DNA of 64,000 nucleotides, taken from positions 5,083,001-5,147,000 of the forward strand of contig NZ_BIFR01000001.1 of NCBI RefSeq assembly GCF_003967535.1. Reading direction: 5' to 3'. The stretch is from Tengunoibacter tsumagoiensis (lineage in GTDB: Bacteria; Chloroflexota; Ktedonobacteria; Ktedonobacterales; Ktedonobacteraceae). A program made the translations under genes and the position numbers. Under the pieces are notes generated by a model. That model was not told the DNA's origin and did no database searches. It saw only the letters and a list, made by a program, of their open reading frames with translations. This document shows, in pieces, positions 39,491-48,153 of the stretch; within the stretch, counting starts at the first letter, position 1, and the number at the start of each line of letters is the position of its first letter.

Positions 39491-39592
39491 GGACATACAC
39501 AGGACAAAGTGGAAACGGACATATTGTATCCTCGCAACTAAAAAGACACCTGGGAAGTAGCGTCGGAATGCTGACTTCCCAGGTGTCTTGTT
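39491..39592 (+). ncRNA. Candidate small phage RNA ending in a perfect 16-bp terminator
   Basis: Promoter at 39456-39484, about 50 bases of spacer, then arms 39543-39558 and 39574-39589 pairing perfectly. A 25-codon ORF (39483 onward) runs into the hairpin and is probably not real. The hairpin also serves as terminator for the convergent leftward operon. Confidence 0.4.
39543..39589. terminator. Bidirectional terminator at the end of the leftward operon
   Basis: AAGACACCTGGGAAGT pairs perfectly with ACTTCCCAGGTGTCTT. It lies 20 bases after the stop of the minus-strand gene at 39610. Confidence 0.75.
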
Positions 39593-39609
39593 GTTCGTTG
39601 TCTTAGTGC

Positions 39610-39960
39610 TTAAGCCATGGCGTTGCAAAGAATGGCGTCCAGGTCAGCGCGGATACCGGCTAGCACCTGCGAAACTTGTGGGTCTTTGCCCGCCTCACTG
39701 GCTGCGATGACCACGCTAAAGCAAAAAATGCAATGAAATTTACCATCTCCGCTGATCGCCTCGTTATAGGCTGCGGCAATAGTCGCTCGTACTTCGCCAG
39801 GCATAGTAATCGATGGATTTGCGCAATAGAACTCCATGGCAGCCATAAATATGGCATAAGCCATCTGTCGAGCACTGAGCGCAGGCTGCGCAGATTGCGA
39901 TGATTTCATCGCGACCTTGATCGCCAGCAAGTTGATCTCAGTAGTGTCTGGACGACGCAT
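39610..39960 (-). CDS. Phage protein of unknown function (116 aa), last gene of leftward operon
   Basis: The start at 39958-39960 overlaps the stop of the next gene upstream (TTAATG). Helical protein (QMAYAIFMAAMEFYC, RATIAAAYNEAI), with a late cysteine pair CIFCF. No family recognised. Confidence 0.65.
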   Translation of the reverse strand: MRRPDTTEINLLAIKVAMKSSQSAQPALSARQMAYAIFMAAMEFYCANPSITMPGEVRATIAAAYNEAISGDGKFHCIFCFSVVIAASEAGKDPQVSQVLAGIRADLDAILCNAMA

Positions 39961-40364
39961 TAAAGCACCTGCGCTTTCTCGCGCGTGGCCTGGTGCTCTT
40001 GATCCGCTTGATCCGCTTGATCCTCTTGATCCTCTTGATCCTCTTCTTGAATGATGAGGATATTGCTCAGGCCCTGCGCTACAAGCAGCTGGCCAATGCT
40101 CTCCGCCATGTCGGTGCAAATCTCGAAAATGCCACTTCCAATGATGCGCCCCTCGGCGCGCGCAATCATAGTTACCGATTCGCGGTCTGTCACTGAAATC
40201 GGCGAGCCAACCTCGCAACCGATGAGATCATGCGCCTGCGTTTCTACCATCGACTCATGGATAATTGTCAAGGTCACGGCGTCGATATTTCTCGCCTGGA
40301 TCTGGATTGTCGCGGCAAACCCGCTGACTGCAAATCGCACGATAGCAGTAATGGTAATCTTCAT
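39960..40364 (-). CDS. Phage protein with C-terminal DQ repeat tract (134 aa)
   Basis: The start follows the leader motif (40368-40380). Residues 1-105 are beta/alpha with no known motif; the tail is EEDQEDQEDQADQADQEH, encoded by five tandem 9-bp units (40001-40045). Its N-terminal part recurs at 1-177. Coupled to the 116-aa gene. Confidence 0.65.
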   Translation of the reverse strand: MKITITAIVRFAVSGFAATIQIQARNIDAVTLTIIHESMVETQAHDLIGCEVGSPISVTDRESVTMIARAEGRIIGSGIFEICTDMAESIGQLLVAQGLSNILIIQEEDQEDQEDQADQADQEHQATREKAQVL

Positions 40365-40444
40365 TTAGCACCCCTTTGATGTCGCGGCGCTTGTCGATTG
40401 CGCCGCGATGACAAAACAAACAAAACAAGGAAACGGAAGAAAGA

Positions 40445-40804
40445 CTAAGCAACAACAACGTTAATGACAAAGCATGCGAAGCAGATCGGCGTCTCTCCAG
40501 GTCCTTCGCAGTCTAATACTCCTGGTCGGTGGCAGTTGGGACAGAGGGCGATGGGGCCACTGATGGCCTCGCCCACAATGTAGATGACAGTATCCTCAAA
40601 CTTTAGGAATACTTTGTGATGTGGAGATACATCAATAGTAATATCAGAGAGTCCTGGATAGACCAGATTGACCTCTGCGCTCGCAGGGAGATGGACGGTG
40701 ATGGTGATAGTATCGTTTTCCAGGGATTTCTCGACTTGGCCGCCGGCACGAGCAATAAGCTGTGCTGCCTGGTCGTCCAGTGACGACGCAGTTAAATGAA
40801 CCAT
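40445..40804 (-). CDS. Small phage zinc-ribbon protein, 119 aa (copy 2)
   Basis: Identical to the gene at 258-617: leader motif at 40810-40822, beta-rich middle, CPNC and CFAC pairs at the end. In this copy the whole leftward operon is present down to its terminator. Confidence 0.7.
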   Translation of the reverse strand: MVHLTASSLDDQAAQLIARAGGQVEKSLENDTITITVHLPASAEVNLVYPGLSDITIDVSPHHKVFLKFEDTVIYIVGEAISGPIALCPNCHRPGVLDCEGPGETPICFACFVINVVVA

Positions 40805-40874
40805 AATATGCACCCCTTTGATTAGCCCCCAGGAACTAGCCGGGGGCACGCAACTAAACGAAACGAAACAATAC

Positions 40875-41867
40875 TTAGAATGGATGATCCTCGTCGTTGA
40901 CCTCACTGGCTTCATTGCCAGCCATAATTCTCCTGGATTTTTCCACCGACCAGGCGACGGTGCGCTCGACGCGACCGTCTTCCTCTAGCAACAAAGCCTG
41001 ATCGCGACTGATCGCGACACTGGACAGGTATTGTAAATCAATCTGTCTAGGGACTACAGGGAAAGGGTAATAGATCTCCTTGGTTTTGCCGGCGTCCTTG
41101 CCAGCTGTGATACTGCGAGGAGATACGCCGATCGGCAATGCATAGGCATAGTACGCAGCGCCGATGTGCTCTCCTGCTTCTTCTCGGAACTTATCTGCCA
41201 CGTTGAGGACGCGCTCGTGAGCCTTTAAGCAGGCTAGTGCTCTATCCGTACAGTAGGAGCTGAACTTTACCGATAATGGATAACAGTATCCTGCATCCAT
41301 CAACTCCTTTGAAAATGCAATCAAATGCAATTCTGAGCTTCGGCCCTGCGGCCAGGCATAGGCCACACCCCATCTCTCAGCAGGATCGCGGAGCATCTCT
41401 TGCTTTGATGGCACCCCTTCGCATACCACGAATAGTCCGAGTTGTGGCATTGCCCAATATCGCACTGGTCGCGGTTTGCCGGAATCGTCGGGATGAAGTA
41501 CAACACACTCTGCGGCCAAACCACGCTGAACGAGGAGCGCCATTGCATCGTAGAGCTCATAGTCCTCTGGTAGTCCGGTTTCATCCAAGTCTGGCTGCTC
41601 GATTGCCCACCCCGCGATATCAGGCAGCGCCCGACCATCCAGGCCTCGAGCCTTATTGTTTCCCGTAAACCAGCTCAACCGATGCTGGCTCAGCGATGAC
41701 CCGCCGCGCTTTGCGACGCTGATAAATGGCGTTCCTAAATGCAATGCCTCGTGTATTGATTCGCTCATAATTTCTGTGCTCGTCACAGTCGTCACTGCTG
41801 TACTCACCGCCGGTTCATAGAGCGCCTGGTAGCCGTTGTGCTGTACGTCGCGTGCTAATTTCGCCAT
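40875..41867 (-). CDS. Phage protein with SSB-like acidic C-terminal tip, 330 aa (copy 2)
   Basis: Identical to 688-1680. Ends in DEDHPF like single-strand DNA-binding proteins; AGGAG precedes the start. The downstream partners (zinc ribbon, 134-aa and 116-aa proteins) are complete here. Confidence 0.75.
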   Translation of the reverse strand: MAKLARDVQHNGYQALYEPAVSTAVTTVTSTEIMSESIHEALHLGTPFISVAKRGGSSLSQHRLSWFTGNNKARGLDGRALPDIAGWAIEQPDLDETGLPEDYELYDAMALLVQRGLAAECVVLHPDDSGKPRPVRYWAMPQLGLFVVCEGVPSKQEMLRDPAERWGVAYAWPQGRSSELHLIAFSKELMDAGYCYPLSVKFSSYCTDRALACLKAHERVLNVADKFREEAGEHIGAAYYAYALPIGVSPRSITAGKDAGKTKEIYYPFPVVPRQIDLQYLSSVAISRDQALLLEEDGRVERTVAWSVEKSRRIMAGNEASEVNDEDHPF

Positions 41868-41935
41868 TATCCCTGCTCCTCTTCGTGGATTCGCAATCGT
41901 CCGCGAATCCACGCTAATCTATACTACTATGAATT

Positions 41936-42445
41936 TTAACGAAGTATGCTGAACGCTCTCGAGCCATTGAGGCTTCCACGTTCCTCGATGCTGCTGGCTG
42001 CCTGCCGGGGATCGGAGCTAGGGCCATCTGGATAAACATCGATGAGGAGATCGATACGCTCTTGCTGGCGCGGAGTTAAAGTCGGCAGCAAAGTCGGCAG
42101 CGATGAGATAGCGCGCTGCTCACTCGGACGAGCTGCGACCAGGTCGCTCACCTTGATCTCGTGCTTACAAGGCTTGCGAGCGGGACAACTGCATTTCTTC
42201 GCTCCTCGAGCATCCGCCAGGACAACGTAGAACATGTTGTCACCAAGGCTTGCTGAGCGAATCAGATAGAAGACATCGCCGAATCGCAGATGGACCTCGG
42301 CTCCATTGGTCCCCTGGACAACCATGTCCTTTTTTGCGACGCAGCGGATGGAATTTGTCGCTGCGTGGATGTGATCGCATTTGATGGCGACGTATCCATA
42401 GCCACTCGTGGAGATCTTGGCCGATCGTCGTAGTGTTGTTGTCAT
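41936..42445 (-). CDS. SWIM zinc finger protein, 169 aa (copy 2)
   Basis: Identical to 1749-2258, with the CxC...CxH zinc pattern (C85, C87, C93, H95) and the leader motif at 42452-42464. Confidence 0.75.
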   Translation of the reverse strand: MTTTLRRSAKISTSGYGYVAIKCDHIHAATNSIRCVAKKDMVVQGTNGAEVHLRFGDVFYLIRSASLGDNMFYVVLADARGAKKCSCPARKPCKHEIKVSDLVAARPSEQRAISSLPTLLPTLTPRQQERIDLLIDVYPDGPSSDPRQAASSIEERGSLNGSRAFSILR

Positions 42446-42469
42446 TTTTTTGCACCCCTTTGATTGATT

Positions 42470-42528
42470 TAACCGTAACTATCCGTAACGGTTAATCACA
42501 GTATAACCGTTACGGTGGGTGATGTCAA
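42470..42528 (-). promoter_or_regulatory. Leftward promoter with CCGTNACGG operators (copy 2)
   Basis: Same as 2283-2341: TTGACA (42523-42528), 17 bases, TATACT (42500-42505), overlapped by the inverted CCGTAACGGTTA/TAACCGTTACGG arms. Confidence 0.75.
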
Positions 42529-42585
42529 TAGGTATTCCTATGAGTTTTTGCATGAGTTTTTTAGACGAAAAAGCCATTTTCAGCC

Positions 42586-42679
42586 GTCCAAATTAGGACG
42601 CCCCCGTGCTAGACAGGACGCCCCCGTCCAAATTAGGACGCCCCCGTGCTAGACAGGACGGGGGCGTCCTAATTTGGAC
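42586..42679. repeat. 40-bp tandem repeat with 22-bp hairpin (copy 2)
   Basis: Same structure as 2399-2492. The AT-rich stem-loop of 2522-2572 follows at 42709-42759. Confidence 0.85.
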
Positions 42680-42838
42680 ATTAAAGAATAAGAAGAATAA
42701 GAAGAATAATTAAAAAAATATCTAAGAAAGATCTCTGTCTCTCTTGGATATTTTTAATTTCAGCGTAACAACTATTGACCAGGTCTGCGGCTATGTGTTA
42801 CGCTACGTTACGACGTAGTGTCATATACGGGAGGGAAT

Positions 42839-43123
42839 ATGAGCGAAGAAGAAAAATTATTGTCGGCTGGAGAGGCAGCCAGCTACTTAGCAGAGAAGTG
42901 GGGGATGCCGAGCTACTCAACAGTAGCATTCCGACAGCTCAGGCACAGGAGAAAGAATTTGCGACCAGCAATGCTCACTGACAATGCGTCGCTATGGCGC
43001 AAAGAGGATCTCGACCAAATAAAGAAACCATCTTTGAGTAATCCGAGGGCGAAAAGAAAGAAAAAAGACGCCGAGGAAACCGTTGACAAAGACGAGCAGC
43101 GTATGGTAGTATTATCCTACTAA
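42839..43123 (+). CDS. Excisionase-like helix-turn-helix protein, 94 aa (copy 2)
   Basis: Identical to 2652-2936. Here it lies 151 bp from attR. The outward promoter sits in its 3' end at 43083-43112. Confidence 0.7.
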   Translation: MSEEEKLLSAGEAASYLAEKWGMPSYSTVAFRQLRHRRKNLRPAMLTDNASLWRKEDLDQIKKPSLSNPRAKRKKKDAEETVDKDEQRMVVLSY

Positions 43124-43158
43124 CCATTACGCATAGTAACAGCAAAAGGGAGGGCGAC

Positions 43159-43296
43159 ATGAGCAAACCACGATGTTTCATCGGCAATGATGCCGTCCCC
43201 TCGTTGCCACCCTTATCCTCCTCCGCGTACGCGTACGTCGTCGCCAAAGCAGGCAAGCGAAAAAAATTGTCTGTGTACCATACAGAACAGTTTTAG
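43159..43296 (+). CDS. Small ORF ending in host DNA at attR (45 aa)
   Basis: Same strong ribosome site and 38-39 codons as at 2972; here the frame crosses into host DNA and ends with YHTEQF and a stop at 43294-43296. If translated, its C-terminus depends on what lies beyond the phage end. The function is unknown. Confidence 0.4.
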   Translation: MSKPRCFIGNDAVPSLPPLSSSAYAYVVAKAGKRKKLSVYHTEQF

Positions 43297-43302
43297 TCTA
43301 GC
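43268..43302. other. attR: phage right end joined to host DNA
   Basis: TGTCTGT (43268-43274) is the last phage sequence, followed by host GTACCATACAGAAC. The host part contains CCATACAGAA (43278-43287), also found in loop 2 of the candidate bridge RNA. Host 43277-43302 is similar (20 of 26 bases) to the phage left end 3088-3113, including AGTTTTAGTC. Confidence 0.7.
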
Positions 43303-43711
43303 AATACGACTCCTCTGCCGGTCTCCTCCGGCATTTTGCGCTCACTCACTTTTCACCGCAAAATAGCTGAGAGAGCCTGGATTATCTTATATAATAGAGA
43401 TTTACGATAGTACAGGCTCAATGTGTACTCATCGCATATTTCAGGGAGATTACCAGCTCCAGACCCTGTCACGCAGGATGCCAATCCAGGTCAATCCTGT
43501 AAAACAAGGGCTCTTCGTAGCATCAAAAAGAACTGGAGCCATCTAGACTGTGTGATACAATGCAGTTGCAGCATCTATCATTTGTGCTAAGATACTGTTA
43601 TTTTCAAGAAGCTCTCTTCCTTTAGTCAGGAAGAACTATGAGCCACTGTCTGACACCATCAGCTCCCGGATAGAGCTTGATGATTGCTAGTGAGTACGGA
43701 GGATCTCCTCA
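43297..43711. other. Host noncoding region between attR and icd
   Basis: No gene is seen in 415 bp. It holds a short hairpin (GCCGG/CCGGC near 43317-43333) and the icd ribosome site GGAGGATCTCCTC. No tRNA gene is present, so the phage has not integrated into a tRNA. Confidence 0.6.
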
Positions 43712-45157
43712 ATGGGTAATAAAACCCCAATTACTGTAGCGCATGGCGATGGCATTGGGCCAGAGATTATGGATGCAACCCTGAAGATTATTCAGGCCGC
43801 TGGCGCTCAGATTGAGATTGAACAGATTGAAGTCGGTGAAAAGGTCTACCTCCGCGGCATCAGCGCTGGCATTGAGCCCAGCGCCTGGGAATCTCTCCGC
43901 CGCACCAAAGTCTTTCTCAAAGCTCCCATTACCACACCTCAAGGTGGCGGCTATAAAAGTCTCAATGTGACTACTCGCACGACCTTCGGCCTCTATGCCA
44001 ATATCCGTCCCTGCGTCTCCTATTATCCTTTCGTCGATACCAAACATCCTAAAATGAATGTTGTGATTGTCCGCGAAAATGAAGAGGATACCTATACTGG
44101 CATTGAATACCGCCAGACTCAGGATATGATGGAGTGCCTGAAGCTCATTAGCCGCCCCGGGTCCGAAAAGATCGTCCGCTACGCCTTTGAATATGCCCGC
44201 AGCAATAATCGTAAAAAAGTTACTTGCTTTGTCAAAGACAATATTATGAAGCAGACAGATGGCCTGTTCCATACAGTCTTTGATGAGATCGCTAAAGAAT
44301 ATCCCGATATTGAGAATGAGAGCTGGATCGTTGATATCGGCTCCGCCAAATTAGCCGATACCCCCGAGGCCTTTGACGTTATTGTCATGCCCAATCTCTA
44401 TGGCGATATTCTCTCTGACGTTGCAGCACAGATCGCCGGGTCGGTTGGCCTGGCTGGTTCAGCGAATATTGGTGAACAGTGCGCTATGTTTGAGGCTATT
44501 CATGGCTCAGCTCCACGGCGCGCCGGTCAGAATGTCGCAAATCCCTCGGGACTCCTGCTGGCTGCGGTCATGCTTCTGGTCCATATCAATCAACCCGATG
44601 TAGCCACAAAGGTCCATAATGCCTGGCTCCGTACGATGGAAGATGGGGTTCATACCTACGATATCTTTGCTGAAGGGGTAAGCAAACAAAAGGTTGGAAC
44701 ACGCGAGTTCGCTGATGCGGTCATTGCTCGCCTGGGGCAGGAACCACAAACACTCTCGCCCGTACATTACTCATCAGCACCACAACAGGTGACAGAGAAA
44801 ACGGTTCGCCCTCAACGGCCTAAAGCCAATAAAGAATTGGTCGGCGTCGATGTATTCCTCGATTGGACCGCTGGCACTGCTGATCAGTTGGGTGAACTTC
44901 TTAGCACGCTCAATCACGATGGTTTAGAGCTTACACTCATCAGCAATCGTGGCGCTCGCGTCTGGCCTAATGGACAGCCCGAGACCTTCACAACTGATCA
45001 CTGGCGCTCACGCTTCCTCTCCCAGACGCCTATCACTCATGCACAGATCACAGCTCTCCTGCAAAAAGTCTCGGAGCAGGGCCTTGATTTTATCAAGACG
45101 GAAAACCTCTATAACTTTGATGGAAAAGCTGGCTATTCTTCGGTCTCCGGAGCTTAA
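43712..45157 (+). CDS. icd: Isocitrate dehydrogenase with C-terminal extension (481 aa)
   Basis: Oxidises isocitrate to 2-oxoglutarate in the citric acid cycle. Typical beta-decarboxylating dehydrogenase features: ITVAHGDGIGPEIMDAT at the N-terminus, the substrate region (NVTTRTTFGLYANIRP), YTGIEYR, the metal aspartates in MPNLYGDILSDVAAQIAGSVGL and the cofactor part AIHGSAPRRAGQNVANPSG. About 140 residues after the core (from 345) form an extra C-terminal domain, as in the Thermus-type enzyme, so the NADP form is likely. GGAGG lies ten or more bases before the ATG. Confidence 0.93.
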   Translation: MGNKTPITVAHGDGIGPEIMDATLKIIQAAGAQIEIEQIEVGEKVYLRGISAGIEPSAWESLRRTKVFLKAPITTPQGGGYKSLNVTTRTTFGLYANIRPCVSYYPFVDTKHPKMNVVIVRENEEDTYTGIEYRQTQDMMECLKLISRPGSEKIVRYAFEYARSNNRKKVTCFVKDNIMKQTDGLFHTVFDEIAKEYPDIENESWIVDIGSAKLADTPEAFDVIVMPNLYGDILSDVAAQIAGSVGLAGSANIGEQCAMFEAIHGSAPRRAGQNVANPSGLLLAAVMLLVHINQPDVATKVHNAWLRTMEDGVHTYDIFAEGVSKQKVGTREFADAVIARLGQEPQTLSPVHYSSAPQQVTEKTVRPQRPKANKELVGVDVFLDWTAGTADQLGELLSTLNHDGLELTLISNRGARVWPNGQPETFTTDHWRSRFLSQTPITHAQITALLQKVSEQGLDFIKTENLYNFDGKAGYSSVSGA

Positions 45158-45182
45158 CCTCTTCCATCCCACCGCTATCATC

Positions 45183-45233
45183 TGTGCACCCTCTCATCCC
45201 GGCCAGACCTGAAAAAGGATGAGAGGGCGCACA
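45183..45233 (+). terminator. icd terminator
   Basis: A 17-base arm (45183-45199) pairs with 45217-45233 with one mismatch. There is no long T tract, but the stem is strong. Confidence 0.65.
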
Positions 45234-45329
45234 GAGACAAAGGGAAGAAGTGGCAAGCACAGGAAAAAGTATGTTATGATAGAATTACATCTGTGTTTGC
45301 TGTCATTGAAAACGTAACCCTGTGAAAAC

Positions 45330-46085
45330 ATGCAAAAATATCAGCGCTTCCTTACACACGCCTTTCTGCCACTACTGGCACTGGCTCTTTTTTGCTCATC
45401 TTGTAGTGCTTCTACGACGTCAACAGTGACGCCAACGCCAACCCAACAGGTTCAAAGTACGCAACCTGTCTCAGCTCAGGAGATCAGCACCCAACCGGTT
45501 GTCTATGTTGCATTGGGGGCCTCCGATGCCGTAGGCGTGGGCACATCTCAACCAGGCTCCGAAGGCTATGTTCCACTGGTCTCTGCACACCTCTCACAAA
45601 ATTCACATGCGATAAATCTTGGAATCAGTGGCATTCGTCTGCATGAAGCTATCAATCAAGAGCTACCAATCGCTCTCTCGACCTCACCGCAGCTGATCAC
45701 CATCTGGCTGGTAGCGAACGACTTTGTAGGTGGCGTTCCATACGACCAGTATATGCCCGACCTTGAGAAACTTCTCAAACAGTTGCGAGCAGGCACTCAA
45801 GCCCGCATAGTCATTGCGAATCTGCCCGATCTTACATTGCTTCCCGCACTCTCAGGAGGCAGCACAGCCCAGAAGGCGAAAACACGAGCCGAAATTCAAC
45901 GCTGGAACGCAAAAATATCTACTATTGCTAAGAATTATAATGTAATTGTAGTGGATCTTTTTAGTAAAGATAGTCAACTGACGGCACATCCGGAGTATAT
46001 CAGCGGCGACGGATTTCATCCCAGTCCTGCTGGCTATGTCCAGCTGGCCAATTTTTTCTGGAATGCTATTCAGGCCAATAGATAA
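45330..46085 (+). CDS. SGNH/GDSL hydrolase lipoprotein (251 aa)
   Basis: Signal peptide with lipobox (LALALFCSSC, cleavage before C25-26), so an exported lipid-anchored enzyme. SGNH blocks: ALGASDAVG with the serine replaced in the usual GDS position by GAS-D, NLGISG (block with Gly), WLVANDFVGG (block with Asn) and DGFHPSPAGY (catalytic Asp-His). Likely an esterase or lipase acting outside the membrane. Promoter and terminator flank it, so it is a single gene. Confidence 0.8.
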   Translation: MQKYQRFLTHAFLPLLALALFCSSCSASTTSTVTPTPTQQVQSTQPVSAQEISTQPVVYVALGASDAVGVGTSQPGSEGYVPLVSAHLSQNSHAINLGISGIRLHEAINQELPIALSTSPQLITIWLVANDFVGGVPYDQYMPDLEKLLKQLRAGTQARIVIANLPDLTLLPALSGGSTAQKAKTRAEIQRWNAKISTIAKNYNVIVVDLFSKDSQLTAHPEYISGDGFHPSPAGYVQLANFFWNAIQANR

Positions 46086-46090
46086 AAAGA

Positions 46091-46125
46091 ATGCTTCTTC
46101 CCTCTTAATACAGGGGAAGAAGCAT
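46091..46125. terminator. Terminator between convergent hydrolase and phoU genes
   Basis: ATGCTTCTTCCC pairs perfectly with GGGAAGAAGCAT, followed by CCTTTTC. Confidence 0.75.
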
Positions 46126-46184
46126 CCTTTTCATCTATTGATAAAGTCTCCAAATAGTGGATTCTTTTTTTTATGAGAGCAGCA

Positions 46185-46931
46185 CTACTCTTTTTTGTCA
46201 GAAGGTGTCAGATCGACTTCACCTTCGACAGTGAAGACAACTCTTTCACAGATATTGCCGCAATGATCCCCTACGCGCTCAAGCTTGTGAGCAATCCAGA
46301 GCAGATAAGTGACGCGCTGTAACGCCATGGCATCATTCTGTAGCGCGGGAATGGCACGTGCACCGGTCATCATCGCCATCAGATCATGGCGCACCAGATG
46401 ATAACGGACATCGACAACATCGTCCTCTTCCCAGATATACCGGGCAACTGCAACGTTTCGTTCGCTAAAGGCCTTGATTGTCCCCTGGAGAACACGCCGG
46501 GCTTCTTTCCCAAGCTCGAGCAGACCATGTGTGACGCTGCCTTCGGTAATCTCACCGTCAGCTTCCTTAATCACTACAGGCGTCTCGTTTGGACGTAAGG
46601 GGGCCATGCGCAATAAGATCTGTGCAATACCTTCAGCACCATCGCCCATGCGTTCGAGATCACCTGCAATGGATAATGCCGAGGTCAGATAACGCAGATC
46701 GCGTGGGCCCAGTGGCTGTTGTAAGGTCATCAACCTGACGGCATGTTCTTCTACGGTGGCCCGCAAACTATCAATAATAGAATCGGCCTCGATCACGCGG
46801 CCAGCTTTGGCAAGATCTCCTGTTTCTAATGCTTCCAGGGCTTTTCCCAGGGCATCATCGACAAGATGGCCTAATTGCTGAATCTGACCATCTAACTCGT
46901 TCAACTCTCTATCTAAAGTCGTTCTTGTCAT
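46185..46931 (-). CDS. phoU: Phosphate signalling protein PhoU (248 aa)
   Basis: Two three-helix PhoU repeats (residues 5-110 and 120-225) with the usual ELNELDGQIQQLGHLVDDAL start, DLRYLTSALSIAGDLERMGDGAEGIA in repeat 1 and RVTYLLWIAHKLERVGDHCGNICE in repeat 2, the latter two being metal-binding helices. It damps the Pho response through the PstSCAB transporter and PhoR. No pst genes are in the window. Confidence 0.93.
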   Translation of the reverse strand: MTRTTLDRELNELDGQIQQLGHLVDDALGKALEALETGDLAKAGRVIEADSIIDSLRATVEEHAVRLMTLQQPLGPRDLRYLTSALSIAGDLERMGDGAEGIAQILLRMAPLRPNETPVVIKEADGEITEGSVTHGLLELGKEARRVLQGTIKAFSERNVAVARYIWEEDDVVDVRYHLVRHDLMAMMTGARAIPALQNDAMALQRVTYLLWIAHKLERVGDHCGNICERVVFTVEGEVDLTPSDKKE

Positions 46932-47196
46932 GCTGCTCTCTCCTTGCTCTCATGGTACACCGAAGCCGCTTCTGAGGCCTCTTTACTTCAGTGCCAAGGG
47001 GGCGTATTTTACCCACCACACCAAACATAGTGTAACATATTTGTCACAGGAAAGATAGATATTTATACTAAATACTCGTTCCATTCCTTATGGATAAGGG
47101 CAATATACTTACAGAATTGACAGTCATTCTTAGCACATGCTACAGTAGGATAAAGGTCGCAGACCTCACCCAAGCAAAACAAGAAGGATCAAGCTT

Positions 47197-48039
47197 ATGT
47201 CAACGAAAAGACTACTTGGCGTCTTCGCCCACCCCGATGACGAGGGCATTATCAGCGGTGCACTACAACAGTATCATGCACACGGAGCTGAAACGGGTCT
47301 TGTTTATGCAACGCGAGGAGAAGTCGGTGAAATCTCGGACTCTTCATTAGCAACTCCAGAAAACCTTGGAGAGGTTCGCGAACGCGAGGTACGTACCGCC
47401 GCCGCTATCCTTCATGTTCCTCATCTATGGTTTCTGGGCTATCGCGATTCTGGCCCACACGGATCGGCAGATAATCAAGACCCTCAAGCCTTTATCCATG
47501 CTCGCGCAGCTAAAGTTATCGGTCAGTTGGTAGCGATTATCCGTGAGTTTCGCCCTCAGGTGATCGTTACTTTTGATGAGACCGGGGGGGGCAATGAACA
47601 TCCCGATCATATCGCTATTTATAAGTATGTGACGGGCGCTTTTCACTCAGCTGCTGATGAGCTTCAATATCCAGAAGCTGGCCCCGCCTATGCTGTCTCA
47701 AAGTTGTACTATTCTTCGTTTGCCCGCCGACAACTGGTGACGATGGCCGAATGGTTGGAAGGTCAGGGCTATGAGGGCTTTATCAAGGATCTTGAGATTG
47801 AGAAGCTCGGCTTTACTGATGATCAGTTCAATAATGTCTTAGATGTTGAACGGTGGCAGAATGGGAAAGCCAAGGCCTGGGAGGCTCATCGCACTCAATT
47901 AACTTCGAATACGCTCCTCACCTTACTCCCCTATGAGCTCCGCCGCAAGCTCTGGAGCACCGAATATTTTCAGCTCGTGGCCTCGCGTGTTGGCTACGAT
48001 GTCATTGGTGAGAATAATCTTTTTGCACGCGTCCCTTAA
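47197..48039 (+). CDS. PIG-L family deacetylase (280 aa)
   Basis: Zinc-binding start GVFAHPDDEGIISGAL (AHPDDE motif), and the later HPDH (in GGNEHPDHIAIYKYVTGAF) gives the third ligand. LmbE-like enzymes remove N-acetyl groups from GlcNAc conjugates, for instance in mycothiol or bacillithiol synthesis or sugar-lipid metabolism. The exact substrate is unknown. Single gene. Confidence 0.88.
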   Translation: MSTKRLLGVFAHPDDEGIISGALQQYHAHGAETGLVYATRGEVGEISDSSLATPENLGEVREREVRTAAAILHVPHLWFLGYRDSGPHGSADNQDPQAFIHARAAKVIGQLVAIIREFRPQVIVTFDETGGGNEHPDHIAIYKYVTGAFHSAADELQYPEAGPAYAVSKLYYSSFARRQLVTMAEWLEGQGYEGFIKDLEIEKLGFTDDQFNNVLDVERWQNGKAKAWEAHRTQLTSNTLLTLLPYELRRKLWSTEYFQLVASRVGYDVIGENNLFARVP

Positions 48040-48153
48040 ATGGGGTTCATACATAAAAAAAGGGAAGCTCTGCCAGAAGCAAAGCATTCCCTGTTCAACT
48101 TTGTATGTGCAAACGTCTGCAAGCACACCGCTGCAACGATTTTGGCAGTCTCT

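Larger units (their letters stand above)
3088..43274. mobile_element. Complete 40,187-bp siphovirus-like prophage with IS110-type recombinase, second unit of a tandem array
   Basis: The left edge is where the 3,087-bp repeat at the window start stops matching the repeat at 40188-43274; the right edge is where the same repeat meets host DNA. Inside are terminase, portal, protease, capsid, connector, tail tube, tape measure, tail tip, holin and amidase genes in the usual siphovirus order, so the unit looks whole. The only DNA recombinase gene seen is the IS110-type gene at the left edge. An upstream copy is at least partly present (1-3087), so the prophage is tandem in this assembly. A collapsed or circular phage assembly could give the same picture. 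Confidence 0.9.
40188..43274. repeat. Right end of the full prophage copy, direct repeat of 1-3087
   Basis: Identical to the start of the window. It ends at TGTCTGT (43268-43274), followed by host sequence instead of the phage left end. The two flanks after this point define the phage-phage junction and attR. Confidence 0.95.

Noticed and set aside
43275..43711. tRNA gene as integration target next to attR
   Set aside because: No cloverleaf or TPsiC-like sequence is seen in the flank.
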